Positions 52,851-62,390 of a stretch of DNA of 64,000 nt are shown here, piece after piece. The stretch is from Leptospira fletcheri (GTDB lineage: Bacteria > Spirochaetota > Leptospiria > Leptospirales > Leptospiraceae): NCBI RefSeq assembly GCF_004769195.1, contig NZ_RQET01000007.1, forward strand, positions 1-64,000. Direction: 5' to 3'. Numbering within the stretch: position 1 is the stretch's first letter; each line of letters starts with the position of its first letter. The notes under the pieces are model-generated. The model did not search any database. It was not told the DNA's origin and saw nothing but the letters and a program-made list of their open reading frames with translations. The position numbers and the translations under genes were made by a program.

Positions 52851-55800
52851 ATGGATAATAAAAATTTCCAGAAAGAAAAGAAAGCGCATTGGCTCTCCTT
52901 CGAACTCCGAGAAAAAACCGAAGAAACGAAGGAACTCCAACGCTCCGAATTCTTCACTTCTCCGGATCCTATCATTGCGAGGATTAAATCCGGCGAATTC
53001 GATCGTAAGACCTTCCTCAAATTGATGGGCGCGGGGGTCGCGATGACTTCCTTGAATTGCGTCCGTAAGCCCGTGGAAAAAATCGTTCCCTATGTGGATC
53101 TAAAGGTGTCCGACGAGGGAGAAACCTACGATTTCGTAAAACACGGACATTCCTATTACTATGCAACCGTTCATAACGGAAACGGAATTCTAGTCAAATC
53201 CAGAGACGGTCGTCCCCTAAAGTTGGAAGGAAACCCGGATCATCCGGTTTCCCAAGGCTCTCTTAGTGCGGCGGCGCAAGCTGCGATTTTCGATCTTTAT
53301 GATCCGGACCGTGCTCAGGATCCCGCTTCCGTTTCTGGTGGAAAAGAGACCAAAATCGATTGGGCTACCCTGGACGCGAAAGTCAAGGAAGCGCTGAACG
53401 CAAATAAAGGGAAAACGGTTATAGTTACCAGACCCCTGGATTCTCCTTCCACAAAGGAACTCATCGGAGAATTCCTAAAAGCGATCGGAGGCGGGAAGCA
53501 TTACGAAGTTTCCGTTACCTCTTCGGAAGAAGCGGTTTCCAAAGGACAGGCGGCATCCTACGGGAAGGCTCTCGTCCCGAACTACCGTTTCGATCTCGCG
53601 AATGCGGTTCTTTCCATCGATTGCGATTTCATGGGAGGATGGATTTCTTCTCAGGAATACCAAAAGGATTTTTCCAAACGCAGAAACTTAAGAAATGGCG
53701 GAAAAGAAGTGAACTTCTTCGTCGCTGCGGAATCCGTTCCCACAGTCACCGGTTCCAACGCGGACCTTCGCCTTCCGATCCGTCCCGGAGATCAGACTAA
53801 ATTCGCACTGGCAATCGCCGCGGCGCTTTCCGAATTGGGAGCGAACACGAAGGATGCTCTGAACGGCGCGACCTTATCCGCACTCGCCGGAGAATTGGGA
53901 CTCGATGCGGAAAACATCAAAAAAACTGCAAAGGCTCTCTGGCAAAACAGAGGAAAATCCCTTGTCGTTGCCGGTGGACTTTCCGCGACAACGAAAGATG
54001 CGGTCGATCTGCAGGTCCTGGTGAACTATCTGAATTCGGCGTTGGATAACGACGGCAAGACCGTTGACCATTCCAGCCCGAAAAAAGAAGGGTTGGCCAA
54101 TTATTCCGGAAATCTAAAATCCCTGAGTGACGAATTGAAACAAGGAAAGGTAGGCGTTCTTTTCCTGTACGATACGAACCTGGTTTACCAAGCCGGAGAG
54201 ACCTGGAAGGATTCCCTTCACAAGGCCGCTTTGGTAGTAAGCATTTCCGATCGTGCGGACGAGACCGCTTTGGTTTCCAATTATCTCGCACCCACCACTC
54301 ATTTCTTGGAGTCCTGGGGAGATGCGGAAGTCACCAAAGGAATCTTCTCCATCCAGCAACCGGCGATTCGTCCTCTTTTCCGCTCCCGTTCCTTCGAGGA
54401 TAGCTTGATCGCATTTGCCGGCGGTTCTTTGGGCGGAGAAAGTGTTTATTACGAATATTTGAAAAAAGCTTGGATGAAGAAATTAGGATCCAAGCAAAAA
54501 TGGGAAGATCTACTTCGCGTCGGAACTACCGTTAAGGCGTCCGACAGAAAGGCAGCGACCGGAGCTTCTAGAGGGTTCAACCGCGCCGCATTGAAAAAGG
54601 TCTCCTCTTCTCCCGCAGGAACTCGTCTGGCTCTTTACGAAAAGATCTCCATCGGAGACGGAAAGGGCGCCAACAACTCGCTCTTGCAGGAACTCCCCGA
54701 TCCGGTCACGAAAGTTACGTGGGACAATTACGTCCTTCTTTCTCCCCAATTGGCAAAGGAAAAAGGAATCCAATCCAACGACGTAGTAATCCTGAAAACC
54801 GATAAACAGTCTATAGAATTGTCGGCGCAAATCCAGCCCGGGATGCACAAAGATGCGATCGGAATCGCCGTCGGTTACGGAAGGACCGCAGCCGGTGTCG
54901 TAGGAAACGGGGTCGGAAAGAATGCATACGTGCTGTCGGAAGACGGAGTCTTTTCCGGAATCTCGGTGACTTCCATCGAAAAAACCGGCAAGACCTATAA
55001 GCTGGCCTGCACCCAACACCACCACATGATGTCTCCCGGATTCGGATATCCGGACCGTCCTCTGATCCAATCCACTTCCATCGAAGACTATCGCCAAGAT
55101 CCGGCTTCCGGAAAGGCGGAGTCCGAAATTCCAAAGATCAAAAAAGATGGAAAACTCGTGAATGCCGTAGGGGGAAACCCCATTTACGAATACCCCGGCT
55201 ATCGCTGGGGGATGAGCGTGGATCTCACAGCGTGTACCGGTTGTTCGGCTTGCGTCATCGCCTGCCAAGTGGAGAACAATATTCCCGCGGTAGGAAGGGA
55301 CGAGGTTCGGGTCGGCCGCGAAATGCATTGGATCCGCATCGATCGTTATTATATCGGCAATCCCGATAAACCCGAGGACCTGCAAGTGGCTCACCAGCCG
55401 GTCATGTGCCAGCATTGTGAAAACGCTCCTTGCGAGACCGTATGTCCGGTGGCAGCCACCGTTCACGGATCGGAAGGAACCAACGATATGATCTACAACC
55501 GCTGTGTTGGAACCCGTTATTGTTCCAACAACTGTCCGTTTAAAGTCCGTCGTTATAACTGGGCACAGCACTGGTACAATGAAACCGGCGCGCAAAAAGG
55601 CGCAAGACCTCCTCGGTATCTGGGACTCAACCCGGAAGTTACCGTTCGCGGTCGCGGTGTCATGGAAAAATGTACCTTCTGTTCTTCCCGTATTGCGGAG
55701 AAGAAGATCCAGGCCAAGAACGAGGGTCGTACTCTGAAGGACGGAGAGCTGAAGACGGCTTGCCAGCAGACCTGCCCGGCGGACGCGATCAGCTTCGGAA

Positions 55801-55925
55801 ACGTAAACGACAAGGCTTCCGAAGTCGCCAAACTGAGTGCGGATCCCAGATCCTATCGCTTGCTAGAATATCTAAACGTCGGTCCCGCGGTCGCTTACCT
55901 GACCAGGGTCAGAACCAAGATCTAA
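52851..55925 (+). CDS. actB: Alternative complex III subunit ActB (molybdopterin-like and FeS domains)
   Basis: The 1024-residue protein has a Tat-like signal (DRKTFLKLMGAGVAMTSLNC with Cys70), a large domain related to molybdopterin oxidoreductases but without cofactor (about 90-740), and a C-terminal domain with four cysteine clusters: CTGCSACVIACQVE, CQHCENAPCETVCPV, CVGTRYCSNNCPFK and CTFCSS...CQQTCPADA, for four Fe-S clusters. It transfers electrons from quinol to ActA and ActE. The ATG at 52851 is used; the longer frame overlaps actA. Confidence 0.95.
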   Translation: MDNKNFQKEKKAHWLSFELREKTEETKELQRSEFFTSPDPIIARIKSGEFDRKTFLKLMGAGVAMTSLNCVRKPVEKIVPYVDLKVSDEGETYDFVKHGHSYYYATVHNGNGILVKSRDGRPLKLEGNPDHPVSQGSLSAAAQAAIFDLYDPDRAQDPASVSGGKETKIDWATLDAKVKEALNANKGKTVIVTRPLDSPSTKELIGEFLKAIGGGKHYEVSVTSSEEAVSKGQAASYGKALVPNYRFDLANAVLSIDCDFMGGWISSQEYQKDFSKRRNLRNGGKEVNFFVAAESVPTVTGSNADLRLPIRPGDQTKFALAIAAALSELGANTKDALNGATLSALAGELGLDAENIKKTAKALWQNRGKSLVVAGGLSATTKDAVDLQVLVNYLNSALDNDGKTVDHSSPKKEGLANYSGNLKSLSDELKQGKVGVLFLYDTNLVYQAGETWKDSLHKAALVVSISDRADETALVSNYLAPTTHFLESWGDAEVTKGIFSIQQPAIRPLFRSRSFEDSLIAFAGGSLGGESVYYEYLKKAWMKKLGSKQKWEDLLRVGTTVKASDRKAATGASRGFNRAALKKVSSSPAGTRLALYEKISIGDGKGANNSLLQELPDPVTKVTWDNYVLLSPQLAKEKGIQSNDVVILKTDKQSIELSAQIQPGMHKDAIGIAVGYGRTAAGVVGNGVGKNAYVLSEDGVFSGISVTSIEKTGKTYKLACTQHHHMMSPGFGYPDRPLIQSTSIEDYRQDPASGKAESEIPKIKKDGKLVNAVGGNPIYEYPGYRWGMSVDLTACTGCSACVIACQVENNIPAVGRDEVRVGREMHWIRIDRYYIGNPDKPEDLQVAHQPVMCQHCENAPCETVCPVAATVHGSEGTNDMIYNRCVGTRYCSNNCPFKVRRYNWAQHWYNETGAQKGARPPRYLGLNPEVTVRGRGVMEKCTFCSSRIAEKKIQAKNEGRTLKDGELKTACQQTCPADAISFGNVNDKASEVAKLSADPRSYRLLEYLNVGPAVAYLTRVRTKI

Positions 55926-55944
55926 TCCGGAGTAACGAAGCGCT

Positions 55945-57318
55945 ATGTCCATACCTAACGCAATCAAAGAAGCCCTGGATATCCAGCCCCTGGTCACCGG
56001 CGGTAAATCCGTCCGTGACGTAACGGAAGATATCTTACGGCCGGTAGAGGCTTTCCCCACTTCTCTTTGGTGGAAAACCTTCCTTCTGGCTCTCACCATC
56101 ACCGTAATCGATCTAGGTATCATCGGATACCTAGTATATGAAGGTCTTTATATCCTCGGGATCAATAACCCGGTCGGCTGGGGATTCTTTATCGTCAACT
56201 TCGTGTTCTGGATCGGTATTGGTCACGCCGGGACTCTGATCTCGGCGGTCTTGTATCTGTTCCGCCAAGAATGGAGAACGGGGATCAACCGCGCCGCGGA
56301 AGCAATGACGATCTTTGCGGTTTTGACCGCCGCGTCCACGTTGATCATCCACATCGGACGTCCCTGGATGGGATACTGGCTCTTTCCGTATCCGAACGAA
56401 AGAGGACCTCTTTGGGTGAATTTCCGCTCTCCCTTGATTTGGGATACGTTTGCGGTCTCCACCTATTTGACCATCTCTCTCGTCTTTTGGTATATCGGGT
56501 TGATTCCGGATATCGCCGCCGTTCGGGATCGGGCGACCGGAAAAGTCCGTAAGATGGTTTATGATATCCTTTCCTTCGGGTGGGTAGGTTCCAATAAGGC
56601 TTGGTCCCATTTGGAAACCGTAGCCATGATTTTGGCTGCACTCTCCACTCCTCTGGTTCTTTCGGTGCATACGATCGTGTCCTTCGACTTCGCGGTGTCC
56701 ATCCTTCCAGGTTGGCACACGACCATCTTCCCGCCATACTTCGTCGCTGGGGCGATTTTCTCCGGCTTCGCCATGGTGGTAACCCTGATGGTGATCGCAA
56801 GAGAGGTCTTCAATCTCAAGGATTACATCACCATGAAACACCTGGAGAACATGAACAAGGTGATCATGGTTACAGGTTTGATCGTGGGGCTCGCGTATTC
56901 CACGGAGTTCTTCATGGCCTGGTATTCCGGCAACGAATACGAAGGATTTGCTTTCGTGAACCGCGCCTTCGGACCTTTCGGTTGGGCATACTTCATCATG
57001 TTCAGCTGTAACGTGTTCGCTCCTCAGGTATTCTGGTGGAAAAAACTAAGAACCAATATCCCGGTCATGTTCGTCATCTCCATCATCGTCAACATCGGAA
57101 TGTGGTTCGAACGTTTCGTAATCGTGATGACTCTTCACCGCGACTTCCTACCTTCCAGTTGGGATGTGTACGTTCCGACGGTTTACGATTTTATGATGCT
57201 TCTCGGAACCTTCGGTATTTTCTTCACCCTCTTCCTTCTGTTCTGCAGGTTGCTGCCTGTGATCGCCGTTGCGGAAGTGAAGACCGTTATGCCGCATAAA
57301 GACGGAGGCCATCATTAA
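55945..57318 (+). CDS. actC: Alternative complex III subunit ActC (NrfD-like quinol-binding)
   Basis: 457 residues with about ten membrane helices, of the NrfD/PsrC family. The N-terminal sequence ([20 protein letters not shown]) and the motif [20 protein letters not shown] in the third helix are typical of ActC. It holds a quinol site and transfers protons or electrons. Its stop overlaps the actD start (TAATG). Confidence 0.94.
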   Translation: MSIPNAIKEALDIQPLVTGGKSVRDVTEDILRPVEAFPTSLWWKTFLLALTITVIDLGIIGYLVYEGLYILGINNPVGWGFFIVNFVFWIGIGHAGTLISAVLYLFRQEWRTGINRAAEAMTIFAVLTAASTLIIHIGRPWMGYWLFPYPNERGPLWVNFRSPLIWDTFAVSTYLTISLVFWYIGLIPDIAAVRDRATGKVRKMVYDILSFGWVGSNKAWSHLETVAMILAALSTPLVLSVHTIVSFDFAVSILPGWHTTIFPPYFVAGAIFSGFAMVVTLMVIAREVFNLKDYITMKHLENMNKVIMVTGLIVGLAYSTEFFMAWYSGNEYEGFAFVNRAFGPFGWAYFIMFSCNVFAPQVFWWKKLRTNIPVMFVISIIVNIGMWFERFVIVMTLHRDFLPSSWDVYVPTVYDFMMLLGTFGIFFTLFLLFCRLLPVIAVAEVKTVMPHKDGGHH

Positions 57319-57869
57319 TGTATCTGCCACGTAAGGAACAATTCCATACCTTCGAAGAGACCACCTCGGGCGTATTCGGTCTGTTCGATACCCCCGCTCA
57401 GATCATCGAGGCGGCCAAGAAAACCAAGGACAAAGGATATACCGGGTTCGATTGTTTTACTCCGTATCCCGTCCACGGCTTGGACGACGCGATGGGACTG
57501 CCTCGCTCCGGACTTCCCTGGGTTACGTTCTTTATGGGACTCTTCGGGTGCATCACCGGTTTCGGAATGCAATACCTGACCCACAAGTACGATTGGCCTT
57601 TGAATATCTCCGGTAAGAGCCTCAATGCTTGGTTCGCTTATATCCCCATCACTTTCGAATTCACCGTCTTTATGGCGGGGGTTTCCACCGCGGTGGCTAT
57701 GTTCATTCTGACCAAGCTTCCGAAAACCAATCGTAAGGTTCTGCATCCGGATATCACGACCGACAAGTTCGCGCTTTGGATTCCTTCTCATTCCGCGAAT
57801 TATTCGGAAAGTTCCGTGACCGAGTTCATTAAGGGGCTCGGCTCTAAATACGTCGAGACCGTGAAATAG
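57318..57869 (+). CDS. actD: Alternative complex III subunit ActD (DUF3341)
   Basis: The 183-residue protein has a soluble N-terminal part with GVFGLFDTPAQIIEAAKKTK and GYTGFDCFTPYPVHGLDDAM, followed by two membrane helices and a short tail. These are hallmark sequences of DUF3341/ActD. It anchors the extrinsic subunits to the membrane. Confidence 0.92.
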   Translation: MYLPRKEQFHTFEETTSGVFGLFDTPAQIIEAAKKTKDKGYTGFDCFTPYPVHGLDDAMGLPRSGLPWVTFFMGLFGCITGFGMQYLTHKYDWPLNISGKSLNAWFAYIPITFEFTVFMAGVSTAVAMFILTKLPKTNRKVLHPDITTDKFALWIPSHSANYSESSVTEFIKGLGSKYVETVK

Positions 57870-57874
57870 GAGAA

Positions 57875-58483
57875 ATGAATTTGATTTCCCTGAAAAAGTT
57901 TTTCATCCTTTCTTTCGCAGTGCTCCTAATTTGGAACTGCGAATCTAAGACTCCTCCCATGGAATACATGCCCGATATGGCGGATTCCGTAGCACGGGAA
58001 GCGCAGGAAGAGGATTCCTTTTTTGCAAACCGCTCCGCGGTTCGTCTTCCTCCGAAAGGCGCGGTTCCGGTAGGATATTATCCGTACGAATACAGAGGAT
58101 TGGATATTTCCGTGATTCCGAACAAAGGATTAGCGAATCCGTTCAAAGCGGATTTCGCCAACCTGAAACGCGGCGAAGACAAATACCAAACCTACTGTAG
58201 CCCTTGTCACGGAGTCCGTGGAGCCGGAAACGGTTTCGTAGTCGGGCCGAGTCCTAGATTGAACGCGGGACAAGGAGACGGTAGCCGTATGGCAGCCCTG
58301 ATCTCCGCTTCCGCAAAGGCTTACTCCGACGGACAGATCTATCACGCAATGACGGAAGGAAAAGGACGCATGAACAGCTACGCTTCCCAAATCGCTCCCG
58401 AAGACCGTTGGAAGATCGTCCTGTACATCCGTAAGCTCCAGGATTACGACAATAAGACCAATAAGGAAACGGCTAAGAAATAA
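57875..58483 (+). CDS. actE: Alternative complex III subunit ActE (monoheme cytochrome c lipoprotein)
   Basis: The signal ends LLIWNC (Cys22). A single CSPCH motif (108-112) and a downstream Met in YHAMTEGKGRMNSYASQI define the cytochrome c domain. The N-terminal extension VRLPPKGAVPVGYYPYEYRG is typical of ActE. It would hand electrons to a soluble carrier or an oxidase. AGGAGA lies before the ATG. Confidence 0.92.
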   Translation: MNLISLKKFFILSFAVLLIWNCESKTPPMEYMPDMADSVAREAQEEDSFFANRSAVRLPPKGAVPVGYYPYEYRGLDISVIPNKGLANPFKADFANLKRGEDKYQTYCSPCHGVRGAGNGFVVGPSPRLNAGQGDGSRMAALISASAKAYSDGQIYHAMTEGKGRMNSYASQIAPEDRWKIVLYIRKLQDYDNKTNKETAKK

Positions 58484-59706
58484 TGGACGTTAAGGTAGAA
58501 CAAAACCTCATCAACTATAAGCTGGATTCCAAAACCAGGACCGCTCTGATCGGAATGATCGTCGTCGGTCTCGTCAGTCTGGCGATCGCGGCATTCGGAT
58601 TGGGACACGAGAATCTTCGTCACGAAGGCGGACATTCCAATCCCGCCTGGTCCGCGTATCTGGTCGGAACCTTCTTCATTTTAGGAATTTCCATTTCCGG
58701 GATCTTTTTTACGGCTCTAGGTCATATCACCGGAGCTCACTGGCCGGTAACTCTCCGTAGAATTACGGAAGGTTACGGGACATTCCTTCCCGTAGTCGGA
58801 GTTCTTTTCCTCATCCTGATCGCAGGCGCTCATGATCTGTACGAATGGACTCATGAGGAAGCCGTGGCTCACGATCATCTTTTGCAACACAAGAAACCGT
58901 TATTGAATATAGGACTCTTCAGCGGAATCCTCGTCTTTTTGGCGACGGCTTGGTCCACATTCGGATATCTTTTCTACAAAAGATCCGTCACCCAAGACAA
59001 AGATAAGGACGTAAAACATACCAAGTTCAATGCGAGACTCTCGGGCGGGTTCCTGGTTTTCTTTGCGCTTTCCTTCTCTCTGGTTTCTTTCGAGGTGATC
59101 ATGTCCTTGACTCCTCACTGGTTCTCCACCATGTTCGGGGTCTATTGTTTCGCGGCTGCATATCAGGCGGGTCTTTCCTCCTTCGTCGTGGCGGCGTACT
59201 TCCTGAAAAAGAAAGGCTTTTTGGGAAATCTGGTAAACGAAAATCATATCCACGACTTGGGTAAGTTCATGCTCGGCTTCACCGTATTCTGGGCTTATGT
59301 GGGCTTCTCCCAATTCATGCTGATTTGGTACGCGAATATTCCGGAGGAAACCTTCTTCTTCGAGCAACGTTTGACCGGAGGTTGGGAATATTTGACTCTC
59401 GCCATTCCTGCGATCAAGTTCGCCGTTCCCTTCTTTCTCCTATTGAATCGCCCGAACAAACGGGACATCGACTTCCTTGTCAAGGTAGCACTTTGGATCC
59501 TGTTTACCCAAGCCACCGAAATTTTCTGGCTGGTATATCCGGCAAACTTCGTGGATTTCTCCCTGGGCGGTTATATCGTAAGTTTGGGAACCGTGATCGG
59601 AATGGTCGGCCTCTTCGGGTTGGTTCTTTTGAAACGTTTGGAAAAAGCTCCGCTGATTCCCGTCGGAGATCCGAGGCTGGAAGAATGCCTCCATCACCAC
59701 CAATAG
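58483..59706 (+). CDS. actF: Alternative complex III subunit ActF
   Basis: 407 residues with about ten membrane helices. Conserved ActF features: WPVTLRRITEGYGTFLPVVG, the EWTHEEAVAHDHLLQHKKPL loop and FWAYVGFSQFMLIWYANIPE. It forms the membrane arm with ActC. Start and stop are tightly packed (TAATG overlap with actE and 13 bases to the next gene). Confidence 0.93.
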   Translation: MDVKVEQNLINYKLDSKTRTALIGMIVVGLVSLAIAAFGLGHENLRHEGGHSNPAWSAYLVGTFFILGISISGIFFTALGHITGAHWPVTLRRITEGYGTFLPVVGVLFLILIAGAHDLYEWTHEEAVAHDHLLQHKKPLLNIGLFSGILVFLATAWSTFGYLFYKRSVTQDKDKDVKHTKFNARLSGGFLVFFALSFSLVSFEVIMSLTPHWFSTMFGVYCFAAAYQAGLSSFVVAAYFLKKKGFLGNLVNENHIHDLGKFMLGFTVFWAYVGFSQFMLIWYANIPEETFFFEQRLTGGWEYLTLAIPAIKFAVPFFLLLNRPNKRDIDFLVKVALWILFTQATEIFWLVYPANFVDFSLGGYIVSLGTVIGMVGLFGLVLLKRLEKAPLIPVGDPRLEECLHHHQ

Positions 59707-59719
59707 AGGAAAAGGATCT

Positions 59720-60202
59720 ATGAAAAAAGCAGTCATCAATATCGCGATCCTAGGAACCTTGGCTCTTTCAGTGGGCGCTTGTTCCAACACGGCCCAAGTC
59801 GTAGGCAATTTGAATTGCCCGACTTTGGAAAAAGGACTCTCGCCGAGCGTAGGAATTCTTTCCGACGAAAAACAGAATCCGACGATCGTGGGAACTCTGC
59901 CGGTCGGAACCGTGGTTAGAGTGTACGATTATAGAAACCATGCGATTCATCCTAGACCTTTGGTTCGGATCAAGACCGAAAAGACGGAAGGGTGGGTGAG
60001 TCCTACCTGTCTGGTGGTGAACCAGAATCCGGAACTTTCCGTCTTTAAATGGGGATACCGTAAGGATTATAAGTATTTTTACGAACCGGAAGATTTGGAT
60101 CATTATCCGAAAGGATACGAATACGAGGAATACAAGCATCTTCCTAAGGAAAAAATTCCTTTGGCGGAATTGGCTCCGGAATTGAAGGAAAAGAAAAACT
60201 AA
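59720..60202 (+). CDS. SH3-like lipoprotein, last gene of the act operon
   Basis: The signal ends SVGACS (Cys21). A bacterial SH3-like core is suggested by VGILSDEKQNPTIVGTLPVG, TVVRVYDYRNHAI and TEGWVSPTCLVV. The C-terminal half is rich in Tyr, Lys and Glu (YKYFYEPEDLDHYPKGYEYE). It is 13 bases after actF and before the operon terminator, so it is probably made with the complex. It may be an accessory periplasmic subunit; act operons elsewhere usually continue with cytochrome oxidase genes instead. Confidence 0.75.
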   Translation: MKKAVINIAILGTLALSVGACSNTAQVVGNLNCPTLEKGLSPSVGILSDEKQNPTIVGTLPVGTVVRVYDYRNHAIHPRPLVRIKTEKTEGWVSPTCLVVNQNPELSVFKWGYRKDYKYFYEPEDLDHYPKGYEYEEYKHLPKEKIPLAELAPELKEKKN

Positions 60203-60267
60203 GGTTTGGATGGCAGCGGCCGATTTTGCCGCAAGATCTTTTATCCGTTTCAAGTATTTCCAAAACC

Positions 60268-60303
60268 GCCCTGCCGGACGGATCGTTCGGTGGGGCTTTT
60301 TTT
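60268..60303 (+). terminator. Strong Rho-independent terminator of the act operon
   Basis: A 12-pair stem (60268-60279 with 60285-60296, counting G-T pairs), a 5-base loop and seven T bases (60297-60303). Confidence 0.92.
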
Positions 60304-60395
60304 ATTTCGAGCAGGCGCAAAGGATTTTCGTTTTCCGTTTTCTGGTAGCCGGATCCCGGGAATTCCTGTTAGATTAGTTCCGGTCCCGACAATCC

Positions 60396-61202
60396 ATGTT
60401 GAAAAAGCTTTTACTCTTCCTCCTTGCGGTTCCGGTTTTTTCCTGTGCCTCCAGGTATTTCGTAGCCGGACCGAAAACCGCTCCGGAGATTCCCAAGGTA
60501 AGTAAGAACGTACGGGTCGCTTATTTGGGCTTTCACGTTTTCCGCGTTTCTTCCTTGCGAAATCCGGATGGAACGGTCTCTTTCGAGGTATTACAGATTC
60601 CGGAAAAACGCACCCTGAAGAATCCTTCCTTAGGAAGTTTTCCCGAGTTAGTCTGGGCTAAAGCTCCGGAGAACAGGAAGGACGTCCCCCAAGAAAGGGT
60701 TCAGTCCTTCGCTAAATTCTATCTCTCTAAGACGGGGGCTTCGGGAGTCAAAGAGCTGGAAAAATTTTTGGAAATCTCTAAGGACAAAGAAACCTATCGT
60801 TTTTCTATGAGAAGTCTTCCGTTCGATTATTACGTTGTCGGAATAAACACTCCGTTAGAAGGTTCCGGCAGAATCTTCCGGAATATGGTGACCATATTCT
60901 CCAATCTCTTTAGCGTAGTTACGATCGGAATTCTCCCCGCATACGAGTCTTTCGAGGCCTCGACGACGGTGAGGATTTACGATGGAAATCTGAATCTATT
61001 AAAGGAATTCGTCTACGATACGGATTATACGGTACTCAGGGCGCTCTGGATCTCTGCCAATCCTCCGGAATGCAAGATCGGAAACTTGGATTGCCTCGGA
61101 ATGTCCGGTCCCACGATTCGTCCGAATCCTTCCATCGTATTCGAAGGATCGAGCCCGTTGATCAATCGAGACATTGCGGAAACTTTGGGATCCCTCAAAT
61201 AG
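60396..61202 (+). CDS. Hypothetical lipoprotein (268 aa)
   Basis: The signal ends AVPVFSC (Cys17). The mature protein alternates strand-like and helical segments (KNVRVAYLGFHVFRVSSLRN, KETYRFSMRSLPFDYYVVGI) and has one hydrophobic central helix (IFSNLFSVVTIGILPAY) that may span or lie in the membrane. The family is not recognised. It begins after the act operon terminator, so it is separately transcribed. Confidence 0.7.
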   Translation: MLKKLLLFLLAVPVFSCASRYFVAGPKTAPEIPKVSKNVRVAYLGFHVFRVSSLRNPDGTVSFEVLQIPEKRTLKNPSLGSFPELVWAKAPENRKDVPQERVQSFAKFYLSKTGASGVKELEKFLEISKDKETYRFSMRSLPFDYYVVGINTPLEGSGRIFRNMVTIFSNLFSVVTIGILPAYESFEASTTVRIYDGNLNLLKEFVYDTDYTVLRALWISANPPECKIGNLDCLGMSGPTIRPNPSIVFEGSSPLINRDIAETLGSLK

Positions 61203-61332
61203 AATTCTTTCCGTTTTTTGAGGATGTTTTTTCTGTCTGATCTTTGCGGAGCAGGGGACCTTTTTCCCTCTGTGTTCGCGTTTTAGATCGAATGGTCTTG
61301 CCAAATTTCGAGACGGATTTAACTTTTAAAAA

Positions 61333-62259
61333 ATGAGATTCATCCGTAGAATTCTTTCCATATTTCTAATGCTCTCTTTCTCTGCATCTTTGGCGGCCCA
61401 ATCTTTATGGGATAATCTGAATTCTATGGTTCCGGACGGAAGCGGTTTTATCTACAGTTTCGATCCGAATAAGAAGACGGCGGCCTTTGACAAGACCATG
61501 TTCTTCCTTTCCGACTACTTGTATAGGGATTTGTTTTATATCACGGATCTGGATCGTAGGATCGAAGACGAATACAAGTTCAAAATCGTTTCCGCAGTGT
61601 TGCACAATCTGACCGAAGATAATCCGCAGGTCCTGATCTTTAAGAATTATCTCGAAGGAAAATCCCTGAATGTCGCGATCCGTTTAGTGACGAACAAGGA
61701 AAATCCTTCCGAAAGGGCCATACTTTTCATGACGAACCTCATGCAGGGAGGTAAGTTGGCGGCGAATTCCGCCCAATTGGACGAGTCCTTCGGCAGAATT
61801 TTCGTTCTGACTCCGATCGGTAAGTTGGTTCAACTGAACGATTTCGCGGATAAGAGAAAGGACGAAAAGTTGGATCGGAACCAGAAGGCCGACGCTTATC
61901 TGTTCGACGAAAAGCCGGAGAACGATTCCGAAATCCTACCTTTATTGACGGAGCATTTAAAGGAGGAAAAAGATCCTTACCGGTTCTTCGTCGGAAATGT
62001 GACAATGGCACAATATTATCTTTCTGTAAATCGATTCGAGGAAGCTCGGTCCTGGATCCAGAAAGCGGAAACTCTCAGGCTAAAGACGGAAGGAGCGGAC
62101 GTGAGTTGGGATGTTCCGCTACGATTAGTGACCTTCAACTACAACTATTTGAACTCTTACGAACCTAATTTGAAGAGAATCTCCTCCGAGGGAAAAGCGG
62201 ACTCGGGAGATTCCAAAACCGATCCTAAGACAAAGAAAAAGCAAAAGAAAACGGACTGA
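61333..62259 (+). CDS. Hypothetical secreted protein (308 aa)
   Basis: The signal is cleaved near SLAAQS. The rest is helical, and the segment YFLGNVTMAQYY-like (FFVGNVTMAQYYLSVNRFEE) to WIQKAETLRLK may be a single TPR unit. The tail is strongly basic with Lys-rich runs (TKKKQKKTD). No family is recognised. It is alone between two other exported proteins. Confidence 0.65.
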   Translation: MRFIRRILSIFLMLSFSASLAAQSLWDNLNSMVPDGSGFIYSFDPNKKTAAFDKTMFFLSDYLYRDLFYITDLDRRIEDEYKFKIVSAVLHNLTEDNPQVLIFKNYLEGKSLNVAIRLVTNKENPSERAILFMTNLMQGGKLAANSAQLDESFGRIFVLTPIGKLVQLNDFADKRKDEKLDRNQKADAYLFDEKPENDSEILPLLTEHLKEEKDPYRFFVGNVTMAQYYLSVNRFEEARSWIQKAETLRLKTEGADVSWDVPLRLVTFNYNYLNSYEPNLKRISSEGKADSGDSKTDPKTKKKQKKTD

Positions 62260-62390
62260 TCGGAGACTCTCGCGCGGAGCCAATGCTCCCATAACGGAAC
62301 TTCTTAACGAAAGATGTTCGTTTTCCCCTGCGAAGCGACTCTCGCAGTAAACCTACTTGCCTAAATCAGGCACTTCGTAAGTTTGGGGAG

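Noticed and set aside
28704..62365. CTACTCGCCTAAA near 28704 and CTACTTGCCTAAA near 62353 as a shared regulatory repeat
   Set aside because: A 13-base match with a mismatch between two unrelated places is expected by chance, and the flanks differ.
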